44,538 bases of DNA from an uncultured Collinsella sp. (GTDB lineage Bacteria; Actinomycetota; Coriobacteriia; Coriobacteriales; Coriobacteriaceae): contig CABQAK010000014.1 of the NCBI GenBank assembly GCA_902462065.1, positions 1-44,538 of the forward strand, given 5' to 3'. The translations under genes and the position numbers were made by a program. The notes under the pieces were generated by a model. That model was not told where the DNA came from. It saw only the letters and a program-made list of their open reading frames with translations, and searched no databases. This document shows, piece after piece, positions 25,551 to 34,363 of this stretch; position 1 is the stretch's first letter; the number at the start of each line of letters is the position of its first letter.

Positions 25551-27293
25551 CTATATCACCGGGATATACCGTGACAGGTACTCCTTGAGCGCCGGATCGC
25601 ACACATAGAGGAACGTTCCCAGCATGCCGCGCGTCATGAGGACGTAGTAGGCGTTGACGATGATCTTTCGCAGCTCGTCGTCGCTTGCTTTTTTCTTCGC
25701 GACGGCATCTTTGAAGTTCGCTTTGTTAACGCAGACAGCTCCTTTATCGGTGTCGTAGTAAATGTCTGGCCCCAGAATTACGAAGCCGTAGTTGAGGTCG
25801 TAGCCCTGTACCGTGTGGATGCATCCGACCTCGTTGATGGCGTTGGGGGAGTTAACCCAATCCTTTTGACTCGAGTTCCAACGTTTAGGGATGCCCTCAA
25901 TGACGATGTCGAACGCGTCTTTGTGTTTCTTCGTTTCCCACTTCCACGCAAAACCTGCCGTCATGCGGGATAGACCAACTTCCTCTTCCTTGGCTTGCTG
26001 TAGGGAACAGAAATCCTCAAATTGGTTGACGATTCCAAACTGGTATCTGGGGGTATCGCTGTTCGGATCCCCGGCGCGCGAATCGTAGGGCTCTGATGAA
26101 AAGAGATCCTTGAATTTCATGCCGGCATGCATATACGCTTTGTTGTCGAGTAGATCATATACAAAGTCGAGATACTCATCGCCGCCACGTACTCGCATTT
26201 GGGTGCTCAAGTTGAATTCTTCGGTCTCGATTCCTGCTTCTTCGAGTTGGTTGAGTCGCTGCTCAAGGCCATCTCGGTTGAGTCCCGATGCGCGGACTTG
26301 CTGTTTGGGGTCATAGAACAGATATGCCTTGTCGCAGCATTTGAATATCCAGTCAACTTGGTTGCTCGTATGTGGAAGGCCGAGGCGATCGCAGGTGTTA
26401 TAGAAGGCCTTGATGCCGGAGCCCATGCTTAGATAATTGCCCAGTCGATGTGCTTCGTCGACAAGCAGGATGTCATAACGATCATTTTTGGTTACGTCAC
26501 TGGGGCTCAAGATATCGCCAGGCTTTAACCTTGGAAGGAAGTGCGTGAGTTTCCTGAGGGTCTTCTTCAGGGAATCCATGGGGGTGACAAAACCGACTCG
26601 CAGGCCGGAAAGGTTGGGCTCATTTTTGATTTTGAACATGAGACTGATGGCGAGGATTGTTTTACCTGTTCCCGGCGCGCCATTCACGACGGTTATACGT
26701 TCTCTTTTTGAGCCGCCATGTTTTGCATCTTCATACTCCTGTTCGAGACGTTTATAAATCGTCTCGATCGTTTCGTATTGGTCGGGCGTAAGCGTCTTGA
26801 AAGGTGAGAACTTGAATAGATCGGAGTTCTCGAGCTCTTCAATCGGATGAATCGCGTAGTTTTCTTCTCGAAGCTTTGTCCAGAGGTCTCGGAACTTCTG
26901 CCGATACTGAGGCCGCTCAAAATAATCGAATTGGGCATAGCCATTGTTGGCGTTGGTTACCTGGTATTTTTCGTCAGCACAGAACAGCTCAATAAGTCGA
27001 TTCTCGAACTCGAACGTTGCGGATTGGTTGAAGGTGGGATTGTCGATCAGAAGGGTCCGGTCGAAGTCCTTGTCCACGTTTGCAGCGTGTTGTTTCATGC
27101 GGCGCTGGTAGTTGGTTGTTTGACCGATGTATGCCGTCTTGTTTCTACTGTTGGTAAGAATGTAAAGGACGGGCCAACTCTCGTCATGATGGGCTCCAGG
27201 CTTTGGCGTGCCAAAGTCCTGAAGCGATTCGCTTGTCTCAAAGGGCTGGGGCAGGGGAAGCGTGTATTGCCGAAGGGCGAACTCATTACTCAC
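25551..27293 (-). CDS. GIY-YIG nuclease domain fused to DUF2075 helicase-like ATPase
   Basis: The 580-residue protein has an N-terminal GIY-YIG module (residues 41-100: VLYILTN, AYIGQT, Arg64/65 in NYQRRMKQH, Glu97 in FEFENRL) and a C-terminal DUF2075 ATPase, a superfamily 1-like fold. Motifs are GAPGTGKT (205-212), DILLVDEAH (274-282), STQMRVRG (363-370), HTVQGYDLNYGFVI (493-506) and YVLMTRGMLGTFLYVCD (550-566). It starts at GTG 27293, which overlaps the stop of the MazG-like gene by 8 bases, behind AAAGGCGGG. The longer upstream frame lies inside the MazG gene. GC and codon use are lower than in the neighbours, as for an acquired module. A DNA- or RNA-cutting, ATP-driven role in defence is plausible but unproven. 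Confidence 0.88.
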   Translation of the reverse strand: MSNEFALRQYTLPLPQPFETSESLQDFGTPKPGAHHDESWPVLYILTNSRNKTAYIGQTTNYQRRMKQHAANVDKDFDRTLLIDNPTFNQSATFEFENRLIELFCADEKYQVTNANNGYAQFDYFERPQYRQKFRDLWTKLREENYAIHPIEELENSDLFKFSPFKTLTPDQYETIETIYKRLEQEYEDAKHGGSKRERITVVNGAPGTGKTILAISLMFKIKNEPNLSGLRVGFVTPMDSLKKTLRKLTHFLPRLKPGDILSPSDVTKNDRYDILLVDEAHRLGNYLSMGSGIKAFYNTCDRLGLPHTSNQVDWIFKCCDKAYLFYDPKQQVRASGLNRDGLEQRLNQLEEAGIETEEFNLSTQMRVRGGDEYLDFVYDLLDNKAYMHAGMKFKDLFSSEPYDSRAGDPNSDTPRYQFGIVNQFEDFCSLQQAKEEEVGLSRMTAGFAWKWETKKHKDAFDIVIEGIPKRWNSSQKDWVNSPNAINEVGCIHTVQGYDLNYGFVILGPDIYYDTDKGAVCVNKANFKDAVAKKKASDDELRKIIVNAYYVLMTRGMLGTFLYVCDPALKEYLSRYIPVI

Positions 27294-27642
27294 GGTGGCC
27301 CGCCTTTCTGTATTCGATAGATGATGCGTCGACGGGGTAGCGCTCGCCATTGCGTTTGAGCTTGGACGAAAGCGCCGCTGGCAGGTCGATTTCATTTAAA
27401 TCTGCGAAACGCAGAAGGAAAAGGAGCGTGTCGGCGACTTCGTCTTCGATGGCTTGGCGTTGATCGGTGTCTTCGAACATTTCTGCAATGCGCTCGTCGC
27501 TCAAAAAACGAAAGAGCTGAAGGAGCTCGGAGGACTCAGTTGCCATGCCGATGGCAAGCTCTTTTGGCGTGTGATATTTGCGCCAGTCACGTGCATCACA
27601 AAAGTCCCTGACTTGTTCCGTCATGGCATCGAGCTTGTCCAT
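27286..27642 (-). CDS. MazG-like nucleotide pyrophosphohydrolase
   Basis: The 118-residue protein is an all-alpha MazG/dCTPase-like hydrolase. Metal-binding acids are in ATESSELLQLF (the EExxE-like helix) and IEDEVADTLLFLLRFAD (the ExxD motif); YHTPKELAIGM and the N-terminal VRDFCDARDWRKYH are typical of the RS21-C6/YpjD group, which hydrolyses (d)NTPs to monophosphates. ATG 27642 is 9 bases after GGGAGG; a TTG at 27651 is less likely. It overlaps the GIY-YIG/DUF2075 gene by 8 bases, so the two products are made together. Confidence 0.9.
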   Translation of the reverse strand: MDKLDAMTEQVRDFCDARDWRKYHTPKELAIGMATESSELLQLFRFLSDERIAEMFEDTDQRQAIEDEVADTLLFLLRFADLNEIDLPAALSSKLKRNGERYPVDASSIEYRKAGHRE

Positions 27643-28005
27643 CGTCCGCAACCTCCCAGATGTTCATTGTTTTATTATGGCCGTATCTGGGATTTATTGC
27701 ACATCATTTGGGGCGTGCGGTTTGTTCGGTCGCGATTGGCCGGTAGGAAGTTTCACCATGAAGATCTAAGTTGAAGTAGATTGGCTGCGCGAGAGCCTGC
27801 TTGACCGTGCGGGGAGTGCAGCAGGCGTGGGCTTTCCCGCTGCCATGCTCGACGTAGCGGATATCGAGGACGAGTCGCCTCAATAGCTCCTAGCCCGAGC
27901 CGAACGCGAAGGCCTCGACCTCCGCGACTTTGCCGTCGACGACGACTGAAAATGCGACAGGGGTAGCTAAAATAGCCCCGTCCCAAATTAGCTACCTCCT
28001 GGCCG
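27643..28005. other. Gene-poor stretch with a broken small gene and hairpins
   Basis: Besides the pseudogene at 27758-27949, GGTAGCTAA (27962-27970) pairs with TTAGCTACC (27988-27996) just after the antiporter stop and may end its transcript. A promoter for the MazG-like gene should lie between about 27660 and 27720 (minus strand); TTATTATGG is AT-rich, but no clean -35/-10 pair is seen. Confidence 0.4.
27758..27949 (+). pseudogene. Broken small gene (two in-frame stops)
   Basis: From ATG 27758, preceded by AGGAAG, the frame reads MKI, stop (27767), then VEVDWLRESLLDRAGSAAG and onward for about 38 codons to a TAG at 27884, then LLARAEREGLDLRDFAVDDD and a TGA at 27947. The text between stops is protein-like in composition and ends with an acidic tail, so it looks like a decayed small protein; I do not recognise the family with confidence. 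It lies on the plus strand beside the MazG cassette. Confidence 0.5.
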
Positions 28006-29607
28006 CTACGATGCCAGTGTGGCGATGACGGCTTCGTCGCCGGCGTATATTAGGGTGTTGCCATCGGGGATGATCGTCTGGCCTTCGCGCTTTAGCATCA
28101 CCACAATAAACGGATGCTTGCCTTGCGGCACATCGCGCAGGCGCTGGCCGGCCAGGCGACCGTGGGGTGTCACGGTGACTTCGCGCAGCGTAACCTCGGC
28201 ACGCTCTTCAAACGTCGGCGCGGCCATCACCAGCAGGTCACCTTCCTCGATGACGGTATCGCCATTGGGCAGTACCGGGTGCGCACCGTCGCGCAGCACC
28301 AAGATCACCAGCATGTTCGTTGCGCTGCCAATGTCCGCGAGCGAGCGTCCGGCAAACGGATGCCCAGCGCCCACCTTGAGCTTTACAAACGACATGCCAT
28401 CCTCGTCGCGGTAGTCGTTAAAGGTGCGGCGCACGTCGCCGGTCGCATCGATCATATCGAGCTTCTTCGCCACCGCCGGCAGCAGCGAACCCTGTACCAC
28501 AATGCTCGACACGGCAATCACAAAGACCAGGTCAAATAGGTCGTGCCCACCGGGAACGCCGGCAACCACGGCAAAGAGACTAAAGACGACCGAAGCTGCT
28601 CCGCGCAGGCCCGCCCAGCTTACGAGCGCAACCTGGCGAGGGTTGGTCTTAAAGGGCGCCAACAGCATGCCCACGGCGATGGGGCGGCTCACGAAGAGCA
28701 TAAACGCCATGAGCGCCAGGCCCGGCAGCAGCATCTGCGGCAGGCGTGCGGGCGTTACGAGCAGGCCGAGCAAGAAGAAGATCGTCATCTCGGCCATCTC
28801 GGTGAGGGTGTCAAAGAAGTGCGCCAGCTCGACCTTGCCGGTGATGTCGCTCGCACCCAGCACAATGCCGGCCAGGTATACAGCCAAAAAGCCGTTGCCG
28901 CCCAGGTAGCTCGGCAGCGCGTAGGCGACGATGGCCACGGCGAACAAAAAGATAGTCTGCGCGCCCTCGGCCGTTGCGTGTGCGCGTTCAATCAGGCGGC
29001 CCGCCGCCCAGCCGATGGCGAGGCCCAGGCCCACGCCCAGGATAATCTGCTTGGCCAGCAGCACGGGAATGTTGATGCCGCCGCCGGCCGCGAGGGTCGC
29101 GAGCACGGCGGTGAGCATATAGGCGACGGGGTCGTTGGAGCCCGATTCGACCTCGAGCAGCGAGTCGGTGCCGCCCTTCAGCGAAAGGTTGTGCTCGCGC
29201 AGCACGCTAAAGACGCTGGCTGCGTCGGTGGATGCCACGACCGATCCCAGCAGCAGGCCGCCGATCCAGTCGAAGCCCAGCACAAAGTGGGCGAACACGC
29301 CGGTGATGCCTGCGGTGATGACGACGCCGAGCGTGCTCAGCAACACCGCGGGCGCGGCGACGGGCTTGGCGCGGTCGATGTTGGTGTTAAAGCCGCCGTA
29401 GAACATGATGAACAGCAGCGCCGTGCTGCAGACGGTTTCGGTGAGCGCATAGTCGCTAAAGTCGATGTGCGCCGGACCGTTGACGCCAAGCAGCATGCCG
29501 AGTGCGATAAAGATGAGCAGGGTGGGGAAGGGGAGCTTTTTGCCGACGGGTTTGATGGTCAGGCACAAAATGATGACGAGGCCGATAAAGAGAAGAATCT
29601 GGTTCAT
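28006..29607 (-). CDS. K+/H+ antiporter, NhaP2/CvrA type, with two TrkA-C domains
   Basis: The 533-residue protein is a CPA1-type cation/proton antiporter. About 12 membrane helices (residues 1-390) include GSVVASTDAASVFSVL and ESGSNDPVAYML, the Asp and Asn-Asp ion-binding elements. The cytoplasmic tail holds two regulatory TrkA-C repeats (MSFVKLKVGAGHPFAG... about 400-460 and VTVTPHGRLAGQRL... about 470-533), as in NhaP2/CvrA, which protect against excess K+ or control cell volume. ATG 29607 is used, with AGGAG about 12 bases upstream. A metallophosphatase gene lies divergently beyond a 250-base spacer. Confidence 0.9.
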   Translation of the reverse strand: MNQILLFIGLVIILCLTIKPVGKKLPFPTLLIFIALGMLLGVNGPAHIDFSDYALTETVCSTALLFIMFYGGFNTNIDRAKPVAAPAVLLSTLGVVITAGITGVFAHFVLGFDWIGGLLLGSVVASTDAASVFSVLREHNLSLKGGTDSLLEVESGSNDPVAYMLTAVLATLAAGGGINIPVLLAKQIILGVGLGLAIGWAAGRLIERAHATAEGAQTIFLFAVAIVAYALPSYLGGNGFLAVYLAGIVLGASDITGKVELAHFFDTLTEMAEMTIFFLLGLLVTPARLPQMLLPGLALMAFMLFVSRPIAVGMLLAPFKTNPRQVALVSWAGLRGAASVVFSLFAVVAGVPGGHDLFDLVFVIAVSSIVVQGSLLPAVAKKLDMIDATGDVRRTFNDYRDEDGMSFVKLKVGAGHPFAGRSLADIGSATNMLVILVLRDGAHPVLPNGDTVIEEGDLLVMAAPTFEERAEVTLREVTVTPHGRLAGQRLRDVPQGKHPFIVVMLKREGQTIIPDGNTLIYAGDEAVIATLAS

Positions 29608-29778
29608 AGGGAGTGTCCGCTCCTGGGTGGTTGGCGTGGCACGGTCAGTTGTCTGCGGTTATTTGTACCCAAAGATGGTGGGTTTATGGGGTTGGATTGC
29701 GGGCGTGCGCGATATTGTCATAGACGGCTGCCGTTTTTGCCTCTGCTCGGAAACCCTTTCCAGCTTTATTGCAACGGA

Positions 29779-29842
29779 GTACAATGGGTAACGTTTAAGT
29801 TCAACTTGAAGTTTTAGTTGCGGCACCGGGCTTCGGCCGCAA
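29779..29842 (+). promoter_or_regulatory. Promoter and leader elements of the metallophosphatase gene
   Basis: TACAAT (29780-29785) serves as -10 with a weak -35, TTTCCA, 17 bases upstream. TTCAACTTGAA (29800-29810) is a palindrome just downstream, and TTGCGGC/GCCGCAA (29818-29842) forms a leader hairpin immediately before the ribosome-binding site. The elements could mediate repression or fold-based control. Confidence 0.35.
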
Positions 29843-29860
29843 TGCAAGGAGAGGCGTACC

Positions 29861-30700
29861 ATGGCGATCTATGTGACATCTGATGCTCACGGGCACGTGC
29901 GTGCGCTTGACGAGGCCCTTTCCAAGATCTCGCTGACGTCCGACGACACGCTGTACGTGCTGGGCGACATGATCGATCGCGGGCCCGATCCGGTCGGCGT
30001 TATTAAGCTCGTGCGCTCGCTGCCCAACGCACACGTGCTCAAGGGTAATCACGAGCAGATCATGCTCGATGCCATCATTGGTCAGGATCCGCTCGATGCC
30101 GAGACCTGGGATATCAACGGTGGCTGGACGACGCGCGAGCAGCTCAACGACATGGAATTTGAGGCATACGAGGAGCTCGTGCGATGGATGGCCGCGCTGC
30201 CGCTCTACGCGGTGGTCGAGACCGAGGAGCGCCCGTATCTGCTGGTACATGCTGGAATCGAGATGAAGGCAGCGCGCGCGTTTTTGCTTGAGCATGGCGT
30301 CGATTGTGCCGATGGCGTCGGAGCGGTGGGTGCCGATCGCGAGCTGCTGCAGCAAATGCTCGCCGTACAGTCGTCCGATGACTTGCTCTGGATTCGCCAT
30401 GGCTATTGGGATGCCCCGACGGGGCTGCTTTCTGCCGAGGGCAAGGGTCCGGTCGTGGTGAGTGGCCACACGCCCACGGTGTCGCTGGGGCGCTATTGCG
30501 AGGTCGGTGGTCTGGCGGGGCTCGATGAGGAATCGGGACGCGGGCAGATCGTGCGCTTGGGCGGCGAGGACACTGCCGGTGTGCCCGATCGCATCGACAT
30601 CGACTGCGCCGCCGCCACCGGCTCCGAGTTCGGCCGCGTGGGCATCCTGCGCCTGGACGACGGGGCGGAGTTCTACGCTAATATTCGCCCCGGGGAATAA
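29861..30700 (+). CDS. Calcineurin-like metallophosphatase (PPP family)
   Basis: The 279-residue protein has the phosphoesterase signature YVTSDAHGH (metal-1 Asp/His), VLGDMIDRGPDPVG, LKGNHEQIM and VVSGHTPTV, the order of PrpA/ApaH-type phosphoprotein phosphatases, which use two metal ions. It probably dephosphorylates proteins or nucleotides such as diadenosine polyphosphates; the substrate is not determined. The start is ATG 29861 with AAGGAGAGG. It is convergent with the flippase gene, 57 bases away. Confidence 0.9.
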   Translation: MAIYVTSDAHGHVRALDEALSKISLTSDDTLYVLGDMIDRGPDPVGVIKLVRSLPNAHVLKGNHEQIMLDAIIGQDPLDAETWDINGGWTTREQLNDMEFEAYEELVRWMAALPLYAVVETEERPYLLVHAGIEMKAARAFLLEHGVDCADGVGAVGADRELLQQMLAVQSSDDLLWIRHGYWDAPTGLLSAEGKGPVVVSGHTPTVSLGRYCEVGGLAGLDEESGRGQIVRLGGEDTAGVPDRIDIDCAAATGSEFGRVGILRLDDGAEFYANIRPGE

Positions 30701-30757
30701 CGGCGCAAGAGGTTGGTGCCAAAACATCGACGTTTCTTTTCTTCAAATTGATTCGAA

Positions 30758-32332
30758 TTAGGCGCCGTACGGATTCCGGTCCCTCTCTATGCGTTGGCGG
30801 ATGTGGGCGTACTCGATAACCAACAGTACCAGCAGTAAGGCCATGATGGCCAGGTAGCTCACCACGGCGCCCATCAGGCCGAGCAGATTGATCAGAATCA
30901 CCGGGAGCACCACGCTCACGGCAAAGCAGATCAGGTAGACCTTGGTGACGTCGCCGGCGTGGCGCAGCACCGTGATGATGGCGTAGATAAAGTCGATGGC
31001 CGCGGTGACGCCGCCGGCGACAACCATCAACAGCGCCAGCGTGCGGTAGCGCTCAAAGTTAAGGCCGTACATAAAGCTCATGATGGGGATTCCGGGGCCT
31101 GCCATAAATGCGGCACACATGCCGGTGATGACCACGATCAGCGCCATAACGGCAACAATAATCAAGTCAAAGCGGCGACGCTTGCGCGGATTCGCCCAAA
31201 TGCTCGACAGACGTAGGAGCTGCGGTTTATAGATAAATCCAATGCTCAACAAAATAGCCTGCGCCGGAAAGAACAGTGCATTAAAGTACAGCTGATACTT
31301 GTAGGCCAGCGTGCCTTCCATCACGAACTTGGGCATGCTCTCGATTAGGTTGAACAGGAACAGCGCGCCAAAGAGCGGGGCGCACTGGATAAACAGGTGG
31401 CCAGCCTCGCGCAGACTCATGCGGCGTGATTTTTCGGTTTCGAGCAGGGCGAGCGGGGCGGTGACCAGCACGAGCGAGGCGATTGCGGCGATGCCCATGG
31501 CCATGGCCGCGATGGGCATGCTGCGCGTAAGGAACAGCGCCACGCTGAAGATCACGATGACGCCGGCGGAACGCAGCGTTTGGCTCATGCCGCCCAGGTA
31601 GAGCTTATCGGCCTGCTGCAGGCGGCCCTCGTACACGTCGGCGATGCCGTCGATCACCTTATAGAGGTAGACGCCCAGACCGATCGTGGCCATCTGCGCA
31701 TCGTAGCCGCGGGCGCTGCTGTATACCAGGCCGCATGCCAGCGCGAGCGCTCCGCAGAGCCAGCGGTTGAGCTGGTAGGAGGCGAAGGAGGTTTTTTCGT
31801 CGATGTCCGAGACCTGAAAGTTTCGCACTCCGTAGTTGCATGCGATCATGATGAGCGTGCCGGTGACAAAGGCGATGGAGAACTTGCCGGCCTCCTCGGC
31901 GCCCACGAGCTGCGTCGACACAATGGTGAGCAGCGGAAACGCCATGCCCCATACGGCGGTGCCCAGGGTATTCCAAAGGTAGTCGCGACGGGTGGCGTGA
32001 TCTTCGTACTCGGCTTCTTGCGTGGAGAAGCCGCCGCCGTAGACGGCGCCGAGCAGGCGGTTCCACCAGGCGTTGACCATGCGGCGGACGGGACCGGGTT
32101 GGCGATCGCGCTCGCGGCGACGGCGTGTGGCCTGGCTGCTGTCGGGACCGCCGGCGTTACGCTGGCTTAACTCTTGGATGCGTGCGAGCTCTTCGGCCGT
32201 GTGGGAGGCAGGGAACAGGCCGTTCTCGATGCGCCCGCCCTGTCCGTGCGCCCCGCTCGCTACGGCGGGGTCGCTGACGCCGTTGCGGCGGGCGATGGCG
32301 CGGCGGATGCTATCGAGGGGCGTGATACTCAA
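30758..32332 (-). CDS. Polysaccharide/lipid flippase-like membrane protein (MATE/MOP superfamily)
   Basis: The 524-residue protein has a hydrophilic N-terminal region of about 110 residues, then about 12-14 membrane helices (LGTAVWGMAFPLLTIV, FVTGTLIMIACNYGVRNFQ, ...). Spacing and helix pairing resemble O-antigen/teichoic-acid flippases of the MOP superfamily; the long, charged N-terminus is unusual. A TTG start at 32332 is preferred because AAAGGAA precedes it and no ATG near it has one. The substrate is unknown; glycan lipid export is inferred. It is divergent from the lactate permease gene. Confidence 0.75.
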   Translation of the reverse strand: MSITPLDSIRRAIARRNGVSDPAVASGAHGQGGRIENGLFPASHTAEELARIQELSQRNAGGPDSSQATRRRRERDRQPGPVRRMVNAWWNRLLGAVYGGGFSTQEAEYEDHATRRDYLWNTLGTAVWGMAFPLLTIVSTQLVGAEEAGKFSIAFVTGTLIMIACNYGVRNFQVSDIDEKTSFASYQLNRWLCGALALACGLVYSSARGYDAQMATIGLGVYLYKVIDGIADVYEGRLQQADKLYLGGMSQTLRSAGVIVIFSVALFLTRSMPIAAMAMGIAAIASLVLVTAPLALLETEKSRRMSLREAGHLFIQCAPLFGALFLFNLIESMPKFVMEGTLAYKYQLYFNALFFPAQAILLSIGFIYKPQLLRLSSIWANPRKRRRFDLIIVAVMALIVVITGMCAAFMAGPGIPIMSFMYGLNFERYRTLALLMVVAGGVTAAIDFIYAIITVLRHAGDVTKVYLICFAVSVVLPVILINLLGLMGAVVSYLAIMALLLVLLVIEYAHIRQRIERDRNPYGA

Positions 32333-32469
32333 GGCGGTTCCTTTCTCTTACTGCGCTCTAGTATAGTCGCGGTGGTGTCCATTCGTGTTTTTGAACAGGT
32401 TGTTCAATTATTTCGGCGGGCGGCTGTAATTTGTCGGTAAACGTGCGGTATCCTGTTGAAGTTTTGTGA

Positions 32470-32478
32470 CCCCCCCCC
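32470..32478 (+). repeat. Poly-C tract before the lactate permease gene
   Basis: Nine consecutive C residues occur 36-44 bases before the permease start. Homopolymer tracts of this size can change length by slippage and alter promoter spacing or leader structure. No frame is affected. Confidence 0.5.
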
Positions 32479-32513
32479 GATGCCGCTTGCGCGGTACCAA
32501 GGAGTTTTCACCC

Positions 32514-34085
32514 ATGGACGTCGCCGCATTTTTGCTGGCTCTTGTGCCGATTATCTGGCTCGTTGTGATGCTGCTGTGCTTTAAATGGCCGGCTTGGAAG
32601 GCCGCCATTGGCTCGTTCGCCCTTTCGTGCGTGCTCGCCTTCGCATGGTGGCATCTGCCGGCGGCGCAGATAGCCACGGCCTCGCTCGAGGGCTTTTTGA
32701 TGGCCATATGGCCCATCGTGCTCGTAATTATCGCCGCGGTGTTCACGTATAACCTGTGCGTGCGCACGGGCGCCATGGACGTGATTGGCAGTATGATCAC
32801 CTCCATCAGCAGCGATCGTCGTCTGCTGGCGCTGCTCGTGGCCTGGTGCTTCGGCGGTTTTATGGAGGGCATGGCCGGCTTTGGTACCGCCGTTGCCATT
32901 CCCGCCGGCATGCTCGCGGGCCTTGGTTTTGAGGCCGTGCCTGCCGTTCTGATCTGCCTGTTGGCCAACGGCGTGCCCACGCCCTACGGCTCCATTGGCA
33001 TCCCCACGGTGTCCGTTGCCGACCTGGTGGGCCTGGATTCCCTGCACCTGGCGACCGTTCAGCTGGTGCAGCTCGCGCCCTTCTTTGTGGCGATGCCGCT
33101 GCTTATTGTGCTGGTTGCGGGCCGTGTCGCCGATGACCAGGGCAATGTTGCAAGCGTTGCCGAGCGCCTGCACGGCGTCGCCGGCGTGGCGTTGCTCTCC
33201 GGTGTGTCCTTTGTTGGTGCGGCCCTGGTCGTCGCCATGTTTGTGGGCCCCGAGCTTGCCGTGGTCGTGGGCTCCATCGTGTCGCTCGCACTGACCGCCG
33301 CGCTTGCCATGCGCGCCGAGAAGTCCGGTCACCTGGACGCGCACTTCCATATGAATATCGAGGCCGGCGAACAGCTCACCGTTAAGTCGGCGCTTTCTGC
33401 CTGGTCGTGCTTCATCCTGATTTTTGTACTGTTGCTGGGTACGTCCAACTTGGTGCCCGCCGTGCATGCCGCGCTTGCGCCCTTTGCAAGCCACGTGCAG
33501 GTTTATTGCGGCGAGAACCCTGGTACGCTTACGTTTTCGTGGATTAACACGCCGGGTGTTTGGATCTTCCTGGCCGCGTTTGTCGGCGGTGCCATTCAGG
33601 GTGCTTCGCCACACATGATGGGCGAGGTGCTGGCCGCGACTGTGAAGCAGATGATGCCGACGGTGATCACGATGCTTTCGGTGCTGGGTTGCGCCAAGGT
33701 GATGGGCTATGCGGGTATGATATCGTCGATCAGCGCGTTCTGCATCGCGGTCGCCGGTGGTCTGTACCCGATTCTGGCCCCGTGGATCGGTGCCGTCGGT
33801 GCGTTCGTGACCGGTTCGGGCACGTCCTCGGGCATGCTGTTTGGTCCCATTCAGAGCCAGGCCGCTTCGGCGCTGGGCGTGAGTGACTACTGGATGGTTG
33901 CGTTGAACGCCCTGGGCGTCGCCGCCGGTAAGATGATCTCGCCGCAGACCCTCGCCATTGGTCTTGCCGCCGTGCTCGTGCGCGGCAAGGATGCCGAGCT
34001 CCTGGGCGCCGTCCTGCCCTACGCCGCCGGCATGCTGGTCCTGATGAGCGCCATAGCCATGCTCGGCCAAGGCCTGCCGCTGTAG
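32514..34085 (+). CDS. lldP: L-lactate permease (LctP family)
   Basis: The 523-residue protein is a lactate/proton symporter of the LctP family. It is almost entirely hydrophobic, with about 12-14 helices; FGGFMEGMAGFGTAVAIPAGML and LANGVPTPYGSIGIPT are the conserved LctP segments, and GSGTSSGMLFGPIQSQAA lies in the C-terminal half. It could import or export lactate during fermentation. ATG 32514 follows AAGGAG. No lactate utilisation gene is beside it; pckA follows on the same strand. Confidence 0.93.
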   Translation: MDVAAFLLALVPIIWLVVMLLCFKWPAWKAAIGSFALSCVLAFAWWHLPAAQIATASLEGFLMAIWPIVLVIIAAVFTYNLCVRTGAMDVIGSMITSISSDRRLLALLVAWCFGGFMEGMAGFGTAVAIPAGMLAGLGFEAVPAVLICLLANGVPTPYGSIGIPTVSVADLVGLDSLHLATVQLVQLAPFFVAMPLLIVLVAGRVADDQGNVASVAERLHGVAGVALLSGVSFVGAALVVAMFVGPELAVVVGSIVSLALTAALAMRAEKSGHLDAHFHMNIEAGEQLTVKSALSAWSCFILIFVLLLGTSNLVPAVHAALAPFASHVQVYCGENPGTLTFSWINTPGVWIFLAAFVGGAIQGASPHMMGEVLAATVKQMMPTVITMLSVLGCAKVMGYAGMISSISAFCIAVAGGLYPILAPWIGAVGAFVTGSGTSSGMLFGPIQSQAASALGVSDYWMVALNALGVAAGKMISPQTLAIGLAAVLVRGKDAELLGAVLPYAAGMLVLMSAIAMLGQGLPL

Positions 34086-34086
34086 T

Positions 34087-34226
34087 CGGCACTTAGGGAC
34101 GTTCCTTATGTGCCGGCACTTTGGGAACGTCCCTAAGTGCCGGCATCCGGGGACATTCCTTGACTGTTGCCTGTTCAAGAGTGTCCCCAATGACTAGGCG
34201 TTTAAAAACGTCCCCAATGACTAGGC
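34087..34226. repeat. Repeat family S cluster: palindrome and direct repeats
   Basis: CGGCACTTAGGGACGTTCC (34087-34105) pairs perfectly with its complement at 34124-34142 around a GTGCCGGCAC core. GGGGACA (34149-34155) pairs with TGTCCCC (34182-34188). GTCCCCAATGACTAGGC occurs twice in direct orientation (34183-34199 and 34210-34226). Similar wording, GGGGACACTCCTT, occurs at 9634. The first hairpin may also terminate the permease transcript. The remainder to 34363 holds no gene. Confidence 0.8.
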
Positions 34227-34363
34227 CGCTTGCCTGCGATTTTTGACCGTTGGGCGGGCGCTTCGCCGTTGCCGCAAAAACGTTTTTGCATATCGGGTAC
34301 AACGGGCTTTACGTGAGTAAAGTGCGCGCCGCGTCCATGTGTCGCGTTTTTAAAGGAGGCCCC

